A stretch of DNA of 64,000 nt from Bacteroides cellulosilyticus (lineage in GTDB: Bacteria > Bacteroidota > Bacteroidia > Bacteroidales > Bacteroidaceae). Made by a program: the position numbers and the translations under genes. The notes beneath the pieces were generated by a model. It worked only from the letters and a program-made list of their open reading frames with translations, was not told the origin of the DNA and did not search any database. The DNA lies in contig NZ_CP081903.1 in NCBI RefSeq assembly GCF_020091405.1, forward strand, positions 4,526,501 to 4,590,500, read 5' to 3'. Positions 60,978 to 64,000 of the stretch are shown here, piece by piece (the stretch's first letter is position 1; each line of letters starts with the position of its first letter).

Positions 60978-62456
60978 TTATTTATTGTCATTGAACATGG
61001 TATTTATTTTCTCTTTCATTCTCATGTATTCAGCTATCGACCGACTGAATTTGGCTGCGAAGTGGTCCGCTTCATTTGCCAGTGTATATTTCTCCAGTTG
61101 GGGATATACTTCCCGGGGCAAGTAGAGCGCCAGACGTTCTGCGGTCTCTTTGGGAGGATAATAATAATCGCTTTGGAACAATCGCTGCAACACCCGTGCG
61201 GAGAACTTTGGTCCCCACTGTTTTCCGTCTTCATTATACCAGGAGTCGAGGGCACTGAGGTTCTTGTTTGGGGTCTGGAAGTCGATTTCTTCCCGTTGTT
61301 CCGGTGTCAGCAATCCTATCAACGAAGCAAAATAATGTTCACTCGCATCTTCTTTCAGCGTTTGGTAAGCCCATAAGTTATCATTGAAATTCACTATCGG
61401 CCGGCGCAGGTTGAAGTATTGACTGAACGGAGGCTTTTTGGCCAGTTTGGCGGCTGCCTTTTCCGGAGAACAGTCGTATAATTCCGCCCAAAAACTGAGG
61501 GGTACACGTTCCGCAAGCTGACGCAGAAGAAATTCGTCGTCCTTCTCCATTTTATTGGGGCTGACTTCTTCCAGTCCTAATTTCTTTAGTTCCGGAGTAA
61601 AAGCGATTTTCTCATACGACCAACCCAGCAGCATCTTATAACGGAGTTTCCCACGCAGCATCCCGCAGTATGTCTTTACCAGTTCGGAGTCGGGCAGGCT
61701 GCATAACAGCCGGCGGGCGGTTTCTTTTACATTACTACTCCGGTCAGTGGTGATAATTTCTTGCAGGAAAGGCTCATCCTTCTTGCTCAGTTTGATGCGA
61801 AGGCACTGTATCAGTTCGTCACGGTGGGCGGCGGACTCATTTTTCAATTCGGTTTGCAACAAGGCAAGTCCCTGTTCCGGGTTTTCTTTTCTCAGACGTT
61901 GCAACATTCGCTTCCGTTCTTCGTGCGAGGCAGTTTCCCAAGTCTCGTTTCCGGTGTCTCCCCAGTCGGGAAGTTCCATGTGCGGGAGTAGCCAGCGGCC
62001 ACGTTTTCCCGCCAGCAAAGAGAGCAATGACTGCTCTTCGTGCTTGTCGGGATTGTTGCGGTCGTAGGCTCGGGAGATTAACGGGCGCAGGTAGAAAGGC
62101 AGAATCAGCTTGTTGCATCGCACCGCTTTCCGATAAGCATATAATAAGAGGTATCGGTTGCGCTCGTTCACCATCTGGACAAGCATTTCGCCGACGGTGC
62201 GGTCGAAGTAAGGCAGGCTGTCTTCCGGAGCCTCACTGATGGGAGTGGTTTCTTCGGCGGACTGCGGTTCTGTTCCGGCACGCTGATAGGCGAAGGTTAA
62301 CGCTGCTATCTGATAGAAAGCGGCTTCCGCATCTTCGGCTTTTTCTTGTAGGAGGTGGAAGTTCTCTTCCAGTGCTTCCGGGAAGCCGGACGGGGTGAAT
62401 TCTTTGGTTGCAGTTCCCAGTAATGCTGCATTTATGATTGGCTCAGTTATGTTCAT
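60978..62456 (-). CDS. DUF5691-type protein of the MoxR-vWA operon
   Basis: The 492-residue helical protein has no membrane segment and starts MNITEPIINAALLGTATKEF, typical of the family annotated DUF5691, which co-occurs with SWIM, MoxR and vWA genes. Repeated helical segments in the C-terminal half (ELIQCLRIKLSKKDEPFLQE) suggest a HEAT-like solenoid. It overlaps the SWIM gene by 14 bases and precedes the ATPase by 12 bases. Function unknown. Confidence 0.7.
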   Translation of the reverse strand: MNITEPIINAALLGTATKEFTPSGFPEALEENFHLLQEKAEDAEAAFYQIAALTFAYQRAGTEPQSAEETTPISEAPEDSLPYFDRTVGEMLVQMVNERNRYLLLYAYRKAVRCNKLILPFYLRPLISRAYDRNNPDKHEEQSLLSLLAGKRGRWLLPHMELPDWGDTGNETWETASHEERKRMLQRLRKENPEQGLALLQTELKNESAAHRDELIQCLRIKLSKKDEPFLQEIITTDRSSNVKETARRLLCSLPDSELVKTYCGMLRGKLRYKMLLGWSYEKIAFTPELKKLGLEEVSPNKMEKDDEFLLRQLAERVPLSFWAELYDCSPEKAAAKLAKKPPFSQYFNLRRPIVNFNDNLWAYQTLKEDASEHYFASLIGLLTPEQREEIDFQTPNKNLSALDSWYNEDGKQWGPKFSARVLQRLFQSDYYYPPKETAERLALYLPREVYPQLEKYTLANEADHFAAKFSRSIAEYMRMKEKINTMFNDNK

Positions 62457-63771
62457 CTCTCCAAATATAACAGTTAGATTGATACCACATCGTGTTCAGT
62501 TCCCAGCAATTGGCATCCGCCAGCAGGAAAGCGGCAAAAGGCTTTCCGCCTGTGACGGCAAGGATGTCTGTTTTCGTTGTTTCCTGCATCTGCACAGGCA
62601 TGCGTTCGTTGTTCACGTCCTGTATGTACAGTTGCTTTCCTTGTGCGGACAGCCTGATGTTCTCTACCAATATAGGGACGTTTTCGGCAAACGGATTGAC
62701 TTGCAGCGTCTCCCTGTATCGGCTTGCAGCTTCCTGCAGGTTACTGCAAAAATGCGGAACGTATGTCTCACCGGATAATTCGCACTCCTTGAACAGTGCA
62801 CGCAGATTGCCTACTCCTTTGTAGAAACAGAGTTTGGCGTGATAGATGCTTCCGGGCATAAGGTTGTATTCGGGCAATGAACCGGGAGCCGTGAAGCTGA
62901 AGTAAACGGCGAAACGGTTGCTTTGCTGGCCGTGCAGCCAGTAAATATCATTGTTCAGCTCATTCACCTTTTGGCTCTTTTTGTGGAGTACTATCCATTG
63001 GTCCTCAATGACTTCTCCTGCCAGCACATCTTCTTTGGCCTGCGGGTAGCCTATCTGGGTACGGATTTCATTCTGCCAGTCTTCCGGTTGCTGTTCCAGA
63101 TTTTTATAAGCTTTCATCAACAGATAAAGCTTTCCGAGTTGGTCGGTCAGTTTGTACTTCCAGGTTTCATCGTAGAAGTTGATTTCCTGAATGCTTCTCA
63201 ACCGGTTGGCAAGTCCGGGAGCCTGTGCATCGACCATGCGGCGGGCAATACCGTCAAAAAGAGTATAAGCCCGTTCCGGTGTGTTGATTAACCCGTTGCG
63301 CAACAAGTCCTTTATCCAGATTTCCAGTTCGTCTATACCATTCAGCACTTTGGTATGGCGCATGGCTTGCCGTTTGGCTTGCGCCGCTTCGTCTACGGGA
63401 GCATCGCTTTTAGCTTTCTGCTCTTTCTTTTCCGCTTTCTCTTCCCGTTTGGAAAGCCAGGCGGTCACCCAGTCCGGTTCGTCCGCTTCTTTGAATAAAT
63501 CAGTTTGCGCGGCATACAAAAATAAAAGTCCCAATCCGTGTTTACATGGAAACTTCCGGCTTGGGCACGAACACTTGAATGCAACATTTTTTGTATCGAC
63601 TACGGTCTGGTATGGAGTCTTTCCACTTCCCTGGCAGTGTCCCCAGATGGCACGGTCGCTGTGTTCCAGCAATACCCATTTGGTTTTTGTCGCCAAGCCT
63701 TTTCCCGCTTTCACGGAAGCTGCATCCGGGGCTAATTGTATGATTTGTTCTTCTGTTAGATTTAATAACAT
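62443..63771 (-). CDS. SWIM zinc-finger protein (YehQ-like)
   Basis: The 442-residue protein has a SWIM zinc finger at 67-78, C-S-C followed six residues later by C-K-H (FKCSCPSRKFPCKHGLGLLF), the C-x-C-x(n)-C-x-H signature. The N-terminal part ends in a segment seen next to SWIM domains (KTPYQTVVDTKNVAF), a Lys/Glu-rich linker follows, then a large alpha-beta domain of unknown role. It is the first gene of the leftward five-gene operon. SWIM domains bind DNA or protein. Confidence 0.88.
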   Translation of the reverse strand: MLLNLTEEQIIQLAPDAASVKAGKGLATKTKWVLLEHSDRAIWGHCQGSGKTPYQTVVDTKNVAFKCSCPSRKFPCKHGLGLLFLYAAQTDLFKEADEPDWVTAWLSKREEKAEKKEQKAKSDAPVDEAAQAKRQAMRHTKVLNGIDELEIWIKDLLRNGLINTPERAYTLFDGIARRMVDAQAPGLANRLRSIQEINFYDETWKYKLTDQLGKLYLLMKAYKNLEQQPEDWQNEIRTQIGYPQAKEDVLAGEVIEDQWIVLHKKSQKVNELNNDIYWLHGQQSNRFAVYFSFTAPGSLPEYNLMPGSIYHAKLCFYKGVGNLRALFKECELSGETYVPHFCSNLQEAASRYRETLQVNPFAENVPILVENIRLSAQGKQLYIQDVNNERMPVQMQETTKTDILAVTGGKPFAAFLLADANCWELNTMWYQSNCYIWRDEHN

Positions 63772-63808
63772 AATAATCTTAGTCAGCTATTAGTGTGTTT
63801 TTAGATTG

Positions 63809-63816
63809 CAAGTATA
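63809..63816 (-). promoter_or_regulatory. Possible -7 element of the SWIM-MoxR-vWA operon
   Basis: On the minus strand TATACTTG (plus 63809-63816) is one base from TAnnTTTG and lies about 38 bases upstream of the SWIM gene start. Confidence 0.4.
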
Positions 63817-63913
63817 ATGCTTTTTTTCTGTTTTTCAGATTTTTCGAGGAGAAGAGTTTTCTGTTTTACCGGAAATCATCTGATCCGGATTCTTAAAGCC
63901 GGGAAAGATTCTG

Positions 63914-63944
63914 TAACTTTGCGGCAACAGGTATCACATACCTG
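63914..63944 (+). promoter_or_regulatory. Promoter and leader hairpin of the gene entering the right edge
   Basis: TAACTTTG at 63914-63921 matches the -7 consensus. CAGGTA (63928-63933) and TACCTG (63939-63944) form a small inverted repeat just downstream, which could be a leader hairpin or operator. Confidence 0.5.
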
Positions 63945-63969
63945 CGAGTAATATATAAAACCGACTTGT

Positions 63970-64000
63970 ATGGATTTTGAAACTTGCATAACCTCTCATT
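63970..64000 (+). CDS. Start of a rightward gene (partial)
   Basis: ATG at 63970 opens a frame (MDFETCITSH) that is still open at the edge, 48 bases downstream of a consensus -7 element. Ten residues are too few to name it. Confidence 0.4.
   Translation, partial: MDFETCITSH

Noticed and set aside
1..64000. tRNA or rRNA genes, including a tRNA target next to the integrase
   Set aside because: No cloverleaf-like sequence with a TTCGA-type arm and acceptor pairing was recognised by eye, including in 44760-45045.

Overview
The window is from a gut Bacteroidales chromosome, most likely Bacteroides or a close relative. The evidence is the promoter style (TTG or TTTG, about 20 bases, then TAnnTTTG), a Bacteroidetes type VI secretion system (subtype iii: TssB, C, E, F, G, H, K, N), a CTnDOT-style tra operon with DUF4133/DUF4134 proteins, and a surface lipoprotein with fimbrillin-like and BspA-like regions. 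Roughly the first 45 kb look like one end of an integrative and conjugative element (ICE) carrying the T6SS. The last 19 kb look like resident chromosome. T6SSs of genetic architectures GA1 and GA2 are known to sit on ICEs in human gut Bacteroidales; which of the two this is cannot be decided from the window.

Layout of the ICE part. (1) 1-9.2 kb: T6SS structural genes, with leftward tssE-tssF-tssH-tssG-tssN-tssK (tssK runs off the edge) and divergent rightward tssB-tssC. (2) 9.3-10.5 kb: an AT-rich two-gene cassette that looks like a toxin/immunity pair, namely an L,D-transpeptidase-like protein followed by a small exported protein. (3) 11-19.5 kb: regulation and maintenance, with a TetR regulator, a candidate leftward small RNA, ssb, a partition module (five 12-bp palindromic repeats, parA, a small DNA-binding partner), a DUF234-type ATPase, a large ParB-like protein and three small unknown genes. 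Three related GC-rich leaders precede ssb, parB and the small-gene operon. (4) 19.5-39.9 kb: a leftward tra operon of about 20 kb encoding the mating channel (TraE-O-like), a coupling ATPase, three different DNA methyltransferase-like genes and two proteins with RNA polymerase alpha-CTD-like segments. A palindromic operator-like element lies at its head. (5) 40-44.8 kb: primase, RepA-like ATPase, HTH protein, nested inverted repeats, an unknown protein and a tyrosine integrase. No relaxase is recognisable in the window.

The chromosomal part has a small conserved peptide gene and a 1034-residue surface lipoprotein with about 20 near-identical repeats; an HU-like protein; an Rpn/PDDEXK protein; a stress or detoxification cluster (MFS exporter, membrane protein, flavoprotein, iron-type alcohol dehydrogenase, two tandem AraC regulators) that shares an ATAACCCnnATTACAG-type motif at three promoters; and a five-gene leftward operon (SWIM, DUF5691, MoxR ATPase, a DUF5682-type protein with TraB/Tiki-like motifs, vWA) resembling the poorly understood E. 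coli yehLMPQ set.

How the parts work together (inference): the T6SS and its cassette arm the host against neighbours, the partition and SSB genes stabilise the excised circle, and the tra operon, methyltransferases and integrase move it between species. All calls rest on reading the sequence; no database search was possible.
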